Shown here one piece after another: positions 11,550 to 20,900 of a stretch of 64,000 nucleotides of DNA; the first letter of the stretch is position 1, and every line of letters begins with the position of its first letter. The notes beneath the pieces are model-generated. The model worked only from the letters and a program-made list of their open reading frames with translations. It was not told the DNA's origin and did not search any database. The stretch comes from Rhodocyclaceae bacterium (GTDB lineage Bacteria; Pseudomonadota; Gammaproteobacteria; Burkholderiales; Rhodocyclaceae), in NCBI GenBank assembly GCA_023383815.1, contig JAHDYG010000003.1, forward strand, positions 124,001 to 188,000, read 5' to 3'. The position numbers and the translations under genes are program-made.

Positions 11550-12266
11550 TCAGGAATGAACGAGCGTGCCCTCGTCCTCACCCAGCACCACGCGCTTCAA
11601 GGCGCCCGGCTTGAAGATCGAGAACACGTTGATCGGCAGTTTCTGATCACGGCACAAAGCAAAGGCGGTGGCGTCGAGCACCGCGAGATTGCGCCCGATC
11701 GCCTCGTCGAAGCTGATCCGGTGATAGCGCTGCGCAGCAGGATCCTTCTTCGGGTCCGCGGTATAGACGCCATCCACCTTGGTCGCCTTCAGCACGATCT
11801 GCGCACCGATCTCCGCGCCGCGCAAGGCGGCTGCGGTGTCGGTCGTGAAGAACGGATTGCCGGTCCCGGCCGCGAAGATCACGACCCGTCCCTCTTCGAG
11901 ATGGCGGATCGCGCGTCCACGGATGTAGGGCTCCACGACCTGATCGATGCGCAGGGCCGACTGCACCCTGGCCTCCAGGCCTGCACGCTTCATCGCATCG
12001 GACAGCGCCATCGCGTTCATCACGGTGGCGAGCATGCCCATGTAATCGGCCGTGGCACGATCCATTCCGGACGAAGCGCCCTTCATGCCACGGAAGATGT
12101 TGCCGCCGCCGATCACGACACCGACCTGCACGCCCAGGCGGACGATCTCGGCAATCTCGGACACGATCCGGTCGACCACGTCCTCGTTGATGCCGTACGC
12201 ATCCTCTCCCATCAGTGCCTCGCCCGAAAGCTTGAGCAGGATGCGCTTGTAGGCGGCGACACTCAT
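11550..12266 (-). CDS. pyrH: Uridylate kinase
   Basis: PyrH phosphorylates UMP to UDP in pyrimidine nucleotide synthesis; the bacterial enzyme is a hexamer of the amino acid kinase family. The 238-residue protein begins with the nucleotide-binding KLSGEALMG and has the glycine-rich GGGNIFRG, and a C-terminal region with TDTAAALRG and a [10 protein letters not shown] motif. The length is exactly typical. The gene starts 14 bp after tsf. Confidence 0.97.
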   Translation of the reverse strand: MSVAAYKRILLKLSGEALMGEDAYGINEDVVDRIVSEIAEIVRLGVQVGVVIGGGNIFRGMKGASSGMDRATADYMGMLATVMNAMALSDAMKRAGLEARVQSALRIDQVVEPYIRGRAIRHLEEGRVVIFAAGTGNPFFTTDTAAALRGAEIGAQIVLKATKVDGVYTADPKKDPAAQRYHRISFDEAIGRNLAVLDATAFALCRDQKLPINVFSIFKPGALKRVVLGEDEGTLVHS

Positions 12267-12280
12267 CGGCGGCGCCTCGC

Positions 12281-13168
12281 TTACTGCTTGGCCGCAGCTG
12301 CCTGGGCGGCCACTTCGGCTGCGAAGTCGCTGACCTTCTTCTCGATTCCTTCTCCGACGACGTACAGGACAAAGGAAGCGACCGAAGCGTTGCGCGACTT
12401 GAGCAGCGCCTCGACGGTCTGCTTGTCGTCCTTGACGAAGGGCTGACCGAGCAGCGTGACTTCCTTGAGGTACTTCTGCACCGCGCCTTCGACCATCTTC
12501 TCGACGATGTTGGCGGGCTTGCCGGATTCGGCGGCCTTCTCGGCCGCGATCCGGCGCTCGGTCTCGATGAGCGCCTGCGGCACTTCGGCCGCGGTCAGCG
12601 CCTTCGGCTTGGACGCAGCAATGTGCATCGCGAGATCCTTGCCCAGCGCCTCGTCGCCACCGACGAGATCGACCATCACGCCGATCTTCGCACCGGCATG
12701 CACGTAGCTGGCAACCGCGCCCTTCGCGGCGATGCGCTCGAAGCGACGGATCGTCATGTTCTCGCCGATCTTGCCGACCAGTGCGGTACGCACGGCATCG
12801 ACGGTCTGCCCGCCGATCTCGAGCGCCGACAGGGCCTCGACGTCAGCCGGGTTCTTCTGCGCCACGAGCTCGGCGAGGGTGGCAGCCAGGGCGAGGAAAT
12901 CGTCGTTCTTCGCGACGAAGTCGGTCTCGCAGTTCACCTCGACGATGGCTGCGAGCTTGCCGTCGGCCGCCACGAACGTGCCGACGATCCCTTCCGCGGT
13001 CACGCGCGACGCGGCCTTGCTGGCCTTGCTGCCGAGCTTGACGCGCAGGATCTCTTCGGCCTTGCCCAGATCGCCGTCGGCTTCGGTCAGAGCCTTCTTG
13101 CATTCCATCATCGGCGCGTCGGTCTTCTCGCGCAGTTCCTTGACCATGCTTGCGGTAATTGCCGCCAT
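12281..13168 (-). CDS. tsf: Elongation factor Ts
   Basis: EF-Ts is the guanine nucleotide exchange factor of EF-Tu. The 295-residue protein has the N-terminal UBA-like domain with [16 protein letters not shown] and the core TDFVAKND motif that contacts EF-Tu (about residues 81-88), followed by the dimerisation region and C-terminal module. A clear AGGAG ribosome-binding site lies five bases before the ATG at 13168. It follows rpsB by 79 bp, as in nearly all bacteria. Confidence 0.97.
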   Translation of the reverse strand: MAAITASMVKELREKTDAPMMECKKALTEADGDLGKAEEILRVKLGSKASKAASRVTAEGIVGTFVAADGKLAAIVEVNCETDFVAKNDDFLALAATLAELVAQKNPADVEALSALEIGGQTVDAVRTALVGKIGENMTIRRFERIAAKGAVASYVHAGAKIGVMVDLVGGDEALGKDLAMHIAASKPKALTAAEVPQALIETERRIAAEKAAESGKPANIVEKMVEGAVQKYLKEVTLLGQPFVKDDKQTVEALLKSRNASVASFVLYVVGEGIEKKVSDFAAEVAAQAAAAKQ

Positions 13169-13247
13169 GCTAACTCCTGAAATTCAAATGGATCTTGCGG
13201 GAAACCGGGCCGGCTCCACCCACTGGCGGAGCCATGGCACGGGGCAC

Positions 13248-14003
13248 TCAGGCCTCTTCCTCGCCCGCCTCTTCCTCGACCTCGACGAACTCGTCCGCAC
13301 CGGCGGCAACGATGTCGTGCAGCGCCATGCTGCGCCCTTCGAGCACCGCATCGGCGACACCGCGGGCATACAGGCGGATCGCGCGCGAAGAGTCGTCATT
13401 GCCCGGAATGACGTAGTCGATGCCTTCCGGCGAATGGTTCGTATCGACGACGGCGATGAGCGGGATGCCGAGCTTCTGTGCTTCGGTGATCGCAATCTTG
13501 TGGTAGCCGACATCGATCACGAAGATCGCATCGGGCAGTCCACCCATGTCCTTGATGCCGCCGATGCTCTTCTGGAGTTTCTCCATCTCGCGGGTCGCCA
13601 TCAGCGCTTCCTTCTTGGACAGGCGCTCGAGCGAACCATCCTCGACCATCGCCTCCATTTCCTTCAGGCGCTTGATCGACTGCTTGACGGTCTTGAAGTT
13701 GGTCAGCATGCCGCCCAACCAGCGCTCATCGACATACGGCATTCCCGCACGGCGGGCTTCCTCGGCGACGATCTCGCGCGCCTGGCGCTTGGTGCCGACG
13801 AACAGCACGGTGCCGCGATTGGCCGACAGCTTGCGGATGAAATCCATGGCTTCGAGATACTTCGCCATGGTCTTTTCGAGATTGACGATATGGATCTTGT
13901 TGCGCTGGCCGAAGATGTACGGGGCCATGCGCGGATTCCAGAATCGGGTCTGGTGGCCGAAATGGATGCCCGCTTCGAGCATCTGACGCATCGTGACTGA
14001 CAT
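13248..14003 (-). CDS. rpsB: 30S ribosomal protein S2
   Basis: S2 is a late-binding protein of the 30S subunit. The 251-residue product begins [18 protein letters not shown], the highly conserved S2 N-terminus, and contains [15 protein letters not shown] and [11 protein letters not shown]. The C-terminus is very acidic ([11 protein letters not shown]). The ATG at 14003 is selected by this conserved start and a GGAG ribosome-binding site seven bases upstream; an open frame running up to 14357 is only leader. It is the first gene of the long minus-strand operon. Confidence 0.98.
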   Translation of the reverse strand: MSVTMRQMLEAGIHFGHQTRFWNPRMAPYIFGQRNKIHIVNLEKTMAKYLEAMDFIRKLSANRGTVLFVGTKRQAREIVAEEARRAGMPYVDERWLGGMLTNFKTVKQSIKRLKEMEAMVEDGSLERLSKKEALMATREMEKLQKSIGGIKDMGGLPDAIFVIDVGYHKIAITEAQKLGIPLIAVVDTNHSPEGIDYVIPGNDDSSRAIRLYARGVADAVLEGRSMALHDIVAAGADEFVEVEEEAGEEEA

Positions 14004-14063
14004 GTGAAACTCCGAATTGAAGGGTTGTGCCTCCGCCCGGCCAGGCCGCTCTCGCGGCCATCT

Positions 14064-14094
14064 CCGCAGGCGGGATTGCTCCCCGGCCCTGCGG
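14064..14094 (-). promoter_or_regulatory. Structured rpsB leader RNA, possible S2 autoregulatory site
   Basis: The roughly 150-nt untranslated leader of rpsB can fold. A 7-bp stem pairs 14064-14070 with 14088-14094 around an inner CGGG/CCCG hairpin. A second hairpin at 14044-14059 has a perfect 6-bp stem closed by a GAGA tetraloop (minus-strand reading). In E. coli the rpsB-tsf operon is repressed by free S2 acting on the leader; whether this leader does the same is inference. Confidence 0.4.
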
Positions 14095-14157
14095 ACCCAT
14101 TCCCGAACTGCCGGGCGTGTGGATTTTGCCTGCCGTACCAGCCAGACAAGCCCGCGA

Positions 14158-14187
14158 TTATAGCCGCCAAGTATTGCTTTACTCAAG
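14158..14187 (-). promoter_or_regulatory. Sigma-70-type promoter of rpsB operon
   Basis: On the minus strand a TTGAGT box (14182-14187) is followed after 18 bp by a perfect TATAAT (14158-14163). The predicted start is near 14150, about 147 nt before the rpsB ATG. It is the best promoter match seen in the window and is correctly placed to drive the fourteen-gene operon down to rnhB. The rest of the 337-bp gap between rpsB and map holds only the rpsB leader and the map upstream region, in which I see no clear plus-strand promoter. Confidence 0.75.
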
Positions 14188-14340
14188 GCGGCCGGTTTGT
14201 AACACTTGTCGCTGCAGCAAGCGGCGCGCAACGCGCCGGAACCTTCCCCAACCCGCACGGAGCACGCGGTCCAACGGTCCGCAGAGGCCGGGCGGTCTGA
14301 CCGGGCGCACGCCGTCCGGCACCACGACAACGATGCGACG

Positions 14341-15171
14341 ATGACGATTACAATCAAGACCCCCCAGGAGATCGAACGGATGCGCGTGGCCGGCAGGCTG
14401 GCCGCCGAAGTGCTCGACTACATCGAACCCTTCGTCAAGCCCGGCGTGACCACCGAAGAGCTGGACCGCCTGTGCCATGACTACATGGTGAAGGTCCAGC
14501 ATACGATCCCCGCCCCGCTCAACTACGCTCCATCCGGCTACACGCCCTATCCGAAGTCGATCTGCACCTCGATCAACCATCAGGTCTGTCACGGCATCCC
14601 GGGACCAAAGGTCCTCAAGAAAGGCGACATCGTCAACCTGGACATCACCGTCATCAAGGATGGTTACCACGGGGACACGAGCCGCATGTTCCTCGTAGGT
14701 GGCGAGGCCGCAGCAAGCATCCTGGCACGCCGCCTGACCCAGGTAACCTTCGAGTGCCTGTGGGCAGGCATTGCCGTCGTGCGCCCGGGCGGACGTCTGG
14801 GTGACATCGGGCACGCGATCCAGACCCATGCCGAAGGCAACGGTTTTTCGGTGGTGCGCGAGTTCTGCGGGCACGGGATCGGTGCCCGCTTCCATGAGGA
14901 ACCGCAGGTCCTGCACTACGGCAGGGCCGGCACCGGCGTGGAACTGGTCGAAGGCATGGCCTTCACGATCGAGCCGATGATCAACGCCGGCAAGGCCGCG
15001 ATCTCCGAGCTGCCCGACGGCTGGACCATCGTGACGAAGGATCGCAGCCTGTCGGCGCAGTGGGAACACACGATCATCGTGACCGCTTCGGGCGCCGAAG
15101 TGCTCACCGTGTCCGCGAACTGCCCCCGCCCGCCCGAGCGCTACGCCCATCTCTATCCGGAATCTTCATGA
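14341..15171 (+). CDS. map: Methionine aminopeptidase type I
   Basis: MetAP removes the initiator methionine from nascent proteins at the ribosome exit. The 276-residue protein has the pita-bread fold signature: HGIPG with the substrate-binding His, metal ligands in NLDITV and GDTSRMF, then [22 protein letters not shown] and a final EHTIIVT Glu. The start ATG at 14341 begins [15 protein letters not shown], the normal family start; an in-frame open stretch from 14206 is untranslated. The gene is divergent from rpsB and overlaps glnD by four bases (ATGA). Confidence 0.97.
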   Translation: MTITIKTPQEIERMRVAGRLAAEVLDYIEPFVKPGVTTEELDRLCHDYMVKVQHTIPAPLNYAPSGYTPYPKSICTSINHQVCHGIPGPKVLKKGDIVNLDITVIKDGYHGDTSRMFLVGGEAAASILARRLTQVTFECLWAGIAVVRPGGRLGDIGHAIQTHAEGNGFSVVREFCGHGIGARFHEEPQVLHYGRAGTGVELVEGMAFTIEPMINAGKAAISELPDGWTIVTKDRSLSAQWEHTIIVTASGAEVLTVSANCPRPPERYAHLYPESS

Positions 15172-17759
15172 ACGATCCCGCCGCTGCGTGCAGCCCGGAT
15201 CCGCTCGCGTCGACCGTCGCGACGATCCGTGCGCGTCTGGCGAGCGAAGGGGCGGCACTGCGGTCCGCCTACGAAGCGCACCCGTCGACCCGCCATCTGC
15301 TCGCGGGGCGCGCGGCGATGGTCGATCGCAGCCTGACCGAGCTGTGGCGGGCCTGCCGGATGCCAGCCGAAGCGGCCCTCGTCGCGGTCGGCGGCTATGG
15401 TCGCGGCGAGCTCTTTCCGCACTCGGACGTCGACCTCACGATCCTGCTGCCGGCGCCGGCCGATGAAGCGCTGAAGGAAGGCCTGGCCGAACTCGTGGGC
15501 GCGCTGTGGGACATCGGCCTGGAGGTCGGGCACAGCGTGCGCACGCTCGACGAATGTCTGGAAGCCTCGGCACGCGACATCACGATCCAGACCAATCTGC
15601 TCGAAGCGCGCCTGCTGCAAGGCAATGCGGATCTCTTCGGCGAGTTCGTCCGTCGCTACCACGAAGCGCTCGATGTGCGCGCGTTCTTCAAGGCCAAGCG
15701 CCTGGAGCAGGAACAACGCTACGCGCGCCACCAGGACACGCCCTACGCACTGGAACCGGACTGCAAGGAAAGCCCGGGAGGGCTGCGCGACCTCCAGATG
15801 CTCGGCTGGATCGCACGCGCCGCCGGCCTCGGGCGCAATTGGCGCGACCTTGCGCGCAAGCGGCTGATCACCGGATCCGAGGCGCGCGAGTTGCGCAGCA
15901 TCGAACGCTTCCTGCAGCACGTCAGGATCCGCCTGCACTACCTTTCGGAGCGGGGCGAAGACCGCCTGCTGTTCGATTACCAGGAGAGCCTCGCACGCGC
16001 ACTCGGTGTCACCGCCACGGCCAACAAGCGCGCCTCCGAAGTCCTGATGCAGCGCTATTACCTGACGGCCAAGAAGCTCACTCAGATCAACACGATCCTG
16101 CTGCAGAACTATGGCACCGTGATCTTTCCCGAGCGCACGGGCCCGGCCATCGTTCTCAACGAGCGCTTCCAGATCGTGCGCGAGTTGCTCGACGTGCGCG
16201 AGGACACGACCTTCGAGGATCACCCGTCGGCGCTCCTCGAATGCTTCCTGATCCTGCAGCAGCGCTCCGAACTGAAGGGCATGACCGCACGCACGCTGCG
16301 CACACTGTGGCTCAACCGCAAGCGGATCAATGCCGCATTCCGCAGCAATCCGGCCAACCGTGCCCTGTTCCTCCAGCTCCTGCAGCAAAAGCGCGGCATC
16401 GTGCACGAGTTCAGGCGCATGAACCAGTACGGCATCCTGAGCAACTACCTGCCCGCCTGGCGCCGTATCGTCTGCCAGATGCAACACGACCTCTTCCATG
16501 TGTATACGGTCGACCAGCACATCCTGATGGTGCTGCGCAACGTGCGCCGCTTCACGATGGGCATTCACGCGCACGAATATCCTCTGATGACGCGGCTGAT
16601 CCTCGGCTTCGAACGGCACTGGCTGCTGTATGTCGCCGCGCTCTTCCACGACATCGCCAAGGGGCGCGGCGGCGATCACTCGAAGCTCGGCATGGCCGAG
16701 GCCCGCCATTTCTGCGAACAACACGCACTCGCGCCCGAGGATGCCGATCTGGTCACCTGGCTCGTCGAGCACCACCTGACGATGTCGCACGTGGCCCAGA
16801 AGCAGGACATCGCCGACCCGGAGGTCATCCGCCGCTTCGCCGAGCTCGTCGGCGACGAGCGCCGGCTGACCGCGCTCTATCTCCTGACCCACGCCGACAT
16901 ACGCGGCACCAGCCCAAAGGTCTGGAACGGCTGGCGCGGCAAGCTGCTCGAAGACCTGTACTTCTCGACCCAGCGCTTGTTGCGTGGGGCCACCCCGCAA
17001 CAGGCGCTCGGACTGGACGACCGGCAGGAGGATGCCCGCAGGCTGCTGCGCTTCTACGGGCTGCGCCCGGGGATCGAGGACGCGCTCTGGGCGCAGCTTG
17101 ACGCGGTCTATTTCATGCGCAATTCCGCCGACGAGATCGCCTGGCACACGCGCACGCTCTATCACCGCACCGAGACGGCCGAACCGGTCGTCAAGGCGCG
17201 CGTCGCGGAAGCCGACCAGGGGCTGCAGGTCATGGTCTACACCCGCGACCAGCCGGATCTCTTCGTCCGCCTGACCGGATTTTTCGGGCGCATGGGCTTC
17301 AGCATCCTCGACGCCCGCATCCACACGACGCGCCACGGCTACGCGCTCGACAGCTTCATGCTGCAAAGTGCAGCCGATCAGGCGCACTACCGCGATCTGG
17401 TCACCCTGATCGAACACGAGCTGGCCGGGCGCCTCGAGCGTGGTGGCGCCCCCGACCGCCCGCAGACGGGCCGGCTGTCGCGCCAGGTCCGGCACTTTCC
17501 GGTCACGCCGCAGGTCAGCATCCGGCCCGATGAAGCCGGCCGCCACTACCTGCTCTCGCTCACGGCCGCCGACCGACCCGGCCTGCTCTTCGCGATCGCC
17601 GAGGTGCTGGCAAGCCATGGCATCCAGCTTCATACCGCGAAGATCATGACGCTGGGCGAGCGCGTCGAGGACACCTTCCTCCTGACCGGCCGCGGGCTGT
17701 CGAACGACGCCCACGTCGTGCGCGTCGAACGCGAGCTGCTTGACCGGTTGCAGGTCTAA
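15168..17759 (+). CDS. glnD: Bifunctional PII uridylyltransferase/uridylyl-removing enzyme
   Basis: GlnD senses glutamine and uridylylates or de-uridylylates the PII proteins, setting nitrogen assimilation. The 863-residue protein has the nucleotidyltransferase motif GGYGRGELFPHSDVDL (residues 75-90), a DUF294-like linker, an HD hydrolase domain (His494-Asp495 in LFHDIAKGRGGDHS) and two C-terminal ACT domains (about 685-770 and 795-860) that bind glutamine. The ATG at 15168 overlaps the map stop; earlier in-frame codons lie inside map. The map-glnD pair is standard in betaproteobacteria. The 143 bp after glnD hold no obvious terminator. Confidence 0.97.
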   Translation: MNDPAAACSPDPLASTVATIRARLASEGAALRSAYEAHPSTRHLLAGRAAMVDRSLTELWRACRMPAEAALVAVGGYGRGELFPHSDVDLTILLPAPADEALKEGLAELVGALWDIGLEVGHSVRTLDECLEASARDITIQTNLLEARLLQGNADLFGEFVRRYHEALDVRAFFKAKRLEQEQRYARHQDTPYALEPDCKESPGGLRDLQMLGWIARAAGLGRNWRDLARKRLITGSEARELRSIERFLQHVRIRLHYLSERGEDRLLFDYQESLARALGVTATANKRASEVLMQRYYLTAKKLTQINTILLQNYGTVIFPERTGPAIVLNERFQIVRELLDVREDTTFEDHPSALLECFLILQQRSELKGMTARTLRTLWLNRKRINAAFRSNPANRALFLQLLQQKRGIVHEFRRMNQYGILSNYLPAWRRIVCQMQHDLFHVYTVDQHILMVLRNVRRFTMGIHAHEYPLMTRLILGFERHWLLYVAALFHDIAKGRGGDHSKLGMAEARHFCEQHALAPEDADLVTWLVEHHLTMSHVAQKQDIADPEVIRRFAELVGDERRLTALYLLTHADIRGTSPKVWNGWRGKLLEDLYFSTQRLLRGATPQQALGLDDRQEDARRLLRFYGLRPGIEDALWAQLDAVYFMRNSADEIAWHTRTLYHRTETAEPVVKARVAEADQGLQVMVYTRDQPDLFVRLTGFFGRMGFSILDARIHTTRHGYALDSFMLQSAADQAHYRDLVTLIEHELAGRLERGGAPDRPQTGRLSRQVRHFPVTPQVSIRPDEAGRHYLLSLTAADRPGLLFAIAEVLASHGIQLHTAKIMTLGERVEDTFLLTGRGLSNDAHVVRVERELLDRLQV

Positions 17760-17902
17760 CACCGAGAGACAACGCCTTCGCGTACGTTTTTGCAACATCG
17801 ACCAGACGGACTCGTATGGTCGTCTTTGCCGATGCTATGCTTGCGCAAACCGCTGGCCCACACCCCAGCACACCTTGCACCACTCGTTCTGCAGGGACGT
17901 GA

Positions 17903-20900
17903 GTGAAAGAGAAGTCTGTCCACACGGCCAGTCGGCACCGCATGCTGCTCCGGCTCGCGACGGTCGCGGTCATTGCACTTTCGGCAACAGCCGTAGTGCA
18001 TCTCTACACGCCGAGGATCGAGCGTGAAGCCTATGAAACGCTCGACACCGTCGCACGGCTCAAGGCCGAACAGCTCGCCCACTGGCTGCAGGAGCACCGC
18101 GGCGACCATCGCGTCCTGATGCGCCACGAACCGCTGATCGCGGCCGCCGAAACGCTCCAGCATCCCGACGCCGGACCGCAGGCCCGTGATCAGGCGCTCG
18201 GCTACGTCCGCGAGCGGCTGGACATCATCCTCGACGCCCAGAACTTCGCCCACGCCGCCCTGCTCGGTCGCGACGGGACACCGCTGCTGCGCGCGGGAAA
18301 GCCGGAAGCCCCGCACCCTGCGCTGCACGAATATCTGGCCGAGGCGCTCGCCACGCGGCAACCGCTTCAGTCCTCCCCCTACATCGGCGACCACGACGGG
18401 GTGACAAGCATCGATTTCGTCGTGCCGCTGCTGCACCGCGGGATGGACCACGCCCCGCCATCCGGTGCAGTCGTGCTGCACAAGCACCTCGACGACAGCA
18501 TCATCGACCTCATCCTCGACTGGCCGGCGCAGACCCGCAGCAGCGAGGTCCTGCTCGCCCGGCGCGAGGGGCAGTCGCTGATCTTCATCGCCCGGCCGCG
18601 TCTGGGCAGCCTGCCCGGCCAGAGCATGGCGTTGCCGCTGGAAGAGTTCGCACATCTGCCCACCGCGATCGCACTGCGCGCACGCGAGGCTGGCGCGGCC
18701 CGCACCTTCGACTACCGCGGCGTGGAGATCCTGGCCGCCTACGTTCCCGTCAGCGGCACCAACTGGGTCCTGGTCGCCAAGACCGACCGCGCGGAAGTCC
18801 TCGCGCCCTTCATGCGGATGGTGCTTCTCGTCACCGCCTTGCTGGCCGGATTCGCACTCGTGCTGATGGCGCTGCTCGGACGATTCTGGCGCGCACAGGC
18901 CGAGAATCTTCACCTTGCCGAGCGAAGCAACCGGCTCGAATTGCTGATGGAGAGCGAGGCGCGCTACCGCGCGATCACCGAATCGGCCCAGGAAGCGATC
19001 ATCACCGCCGATGCAGCCGGCCGGATCGTGGACTGGAACCCGGCTGCAGAGGCGCTTTTCGGCTATCCCCGCAGCGAGATCGTCGGGCAGCCGCTCGTGA
19101 CCCTCGCGCCCGTGCGCATGCGCGAAGCGGCCGATGCCCGCTACCACCGGATGATGCATCAGGATGCGCCCGAGCCGCGCGGCACCTACCACGAGCTGCT
19201 GGCCCGCCACCGCGACGGCCACGATCTTCTCGTGCAGGTTGCCGCTTCGCGCTGGCGAACCGCCGCCGGAGATTTCTCGACCTTCACCCTGCGCGACATC
19301 GGCGAGCAGCGGCGCTACCAGCTCGAACGCGAGAAAGCGCTCGCCCGGCTCGAGAAGATGGCCGCCAATCTCCCCGGCGTGGTCTACCAGTTCCGCCAGC
19401 GCAGCGACGGCAGCTCCTGCGTCCCGTATGCCAGCCCCGCATTGCGTGACATCTTCCGGGTCCCTCCTGCCGAGGTCGTCGAGGATGCGACGAAGCTCTT
19501 CAACCGGGTTCATCCGGACGACCTCGCGGACCTGGCCTCCTCCATTGACGAATCGGCATCCGAACTGTTTCCGTGGAACCACGAGTTCCGTCTGCGCTTC
19601 CCCGACGGTTCGACGATCTGGCTGCTCGGCATGGCGATCCCGCAGCGCGAACCGGACGGCTCGACGCTCTGGCACGGTTTCATCACGGACAACACGCGCA
19701 ATCGCGAACAGCAGGACACCCTGCGCGAGATGCTCGCGATCAACGAGAGCATCCTGCAAAACGCACTGGTCGGCATCGTCTACTTCCGCGACCGCCACAT
19801 CGTCTCGTGCAACCTACGGTTTGCAGAACTCTTCGGCTACGCGCCGAGCGAGCTGCCCGGCCTGTCGGTCGAGCATCTTCACGTCTCCCATGAGAACTAC
19901 GTGAATATCGGCGTGCGCGCCTATTCGACCCTCGCCACGGGGGCGATCTTCAGCGAGGAGATCCCGCTGCGGCGCAAGGATGGCAGCACCTTCCTCGCCG
20001 CCGTGAACGGACGTGCGATCGATCCGGCATGTCCACTCGAAGGCAGCATCTGGGTCTATGCCGACATCTCCGAGCAGCGCGCCGCCGAACAGGAGTCCCT
20101 GAAGCTGAGACTCGCGGTCGAGCAGGCGCCGGTCTCGATCGTGATCACCGATCCGCAGGCGATGATCGAGTACGTCAATCCGACCTTCTCCCGGATCACC
20201 GGCTACAGTGCCCGCGAAGCGATCGGAAGGAATCCGAGCCTGCTCAAGTCGGGCGAGACTGCCCCCGAGGTCTACCGGCAGCTATGGGAGACGATCTCGG
20301 CAGGCAGGACCTGGCGCGGCACGCTCCACAACCGCACGAAAGATGGCAGGCTGATCTGGGAAGACACCTCGATCTCGCCGATCGTCGACGAGTACGGCGC
20401 AATCACCCATTACGTGGCGGTCAAGGAAGACGTGACCGAGCGCATGCAGGGCGAAAGGCAGTTGCGCGAGAGCGAGGAGGCCTTCCGGCGCCTGTTCGAG
20501 GACGTCAACGATCCGCTGCTGCTGATCCGCGAGGACCGCTTCGTCGACTGCAACGCCGCAGCGGTCGAGATCCTCGGGTACACCAGCAAGGAAGCCTTGC
20601 TGAACCACGGCCCTTCCGAGATCTCTCCCCCGCTGCAACCGGACGGCCGCCGCTCCGACGAAAAAGCCGCGGAGATTCTCGGATTGATGCAGGAAAGCGG
20701 CATCCTGCGCTTCGAGTGGGTGCACCTGAAGGCCGACGGCAGCGAGATCCCGGTCGAGGTCACGCTCACTCCGATCACGCTGCGCGGCGAGCGCCTCATC
20801 CACACCTCCTGGCGCGACATCACCGAGCGGCGGCGCGTCGAGCGCACGCTCGCCGAGCATCAGGCCCATCTCGAGGAGGAGGTGCGCCAGCGCACCGCGC

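Noticed and set aside
15153-17798. 881-codon minus-strand open frame opposite glnD
   Set aside because: Mirror of the glnD coding pattern, no domain, no ribosome-binding site.
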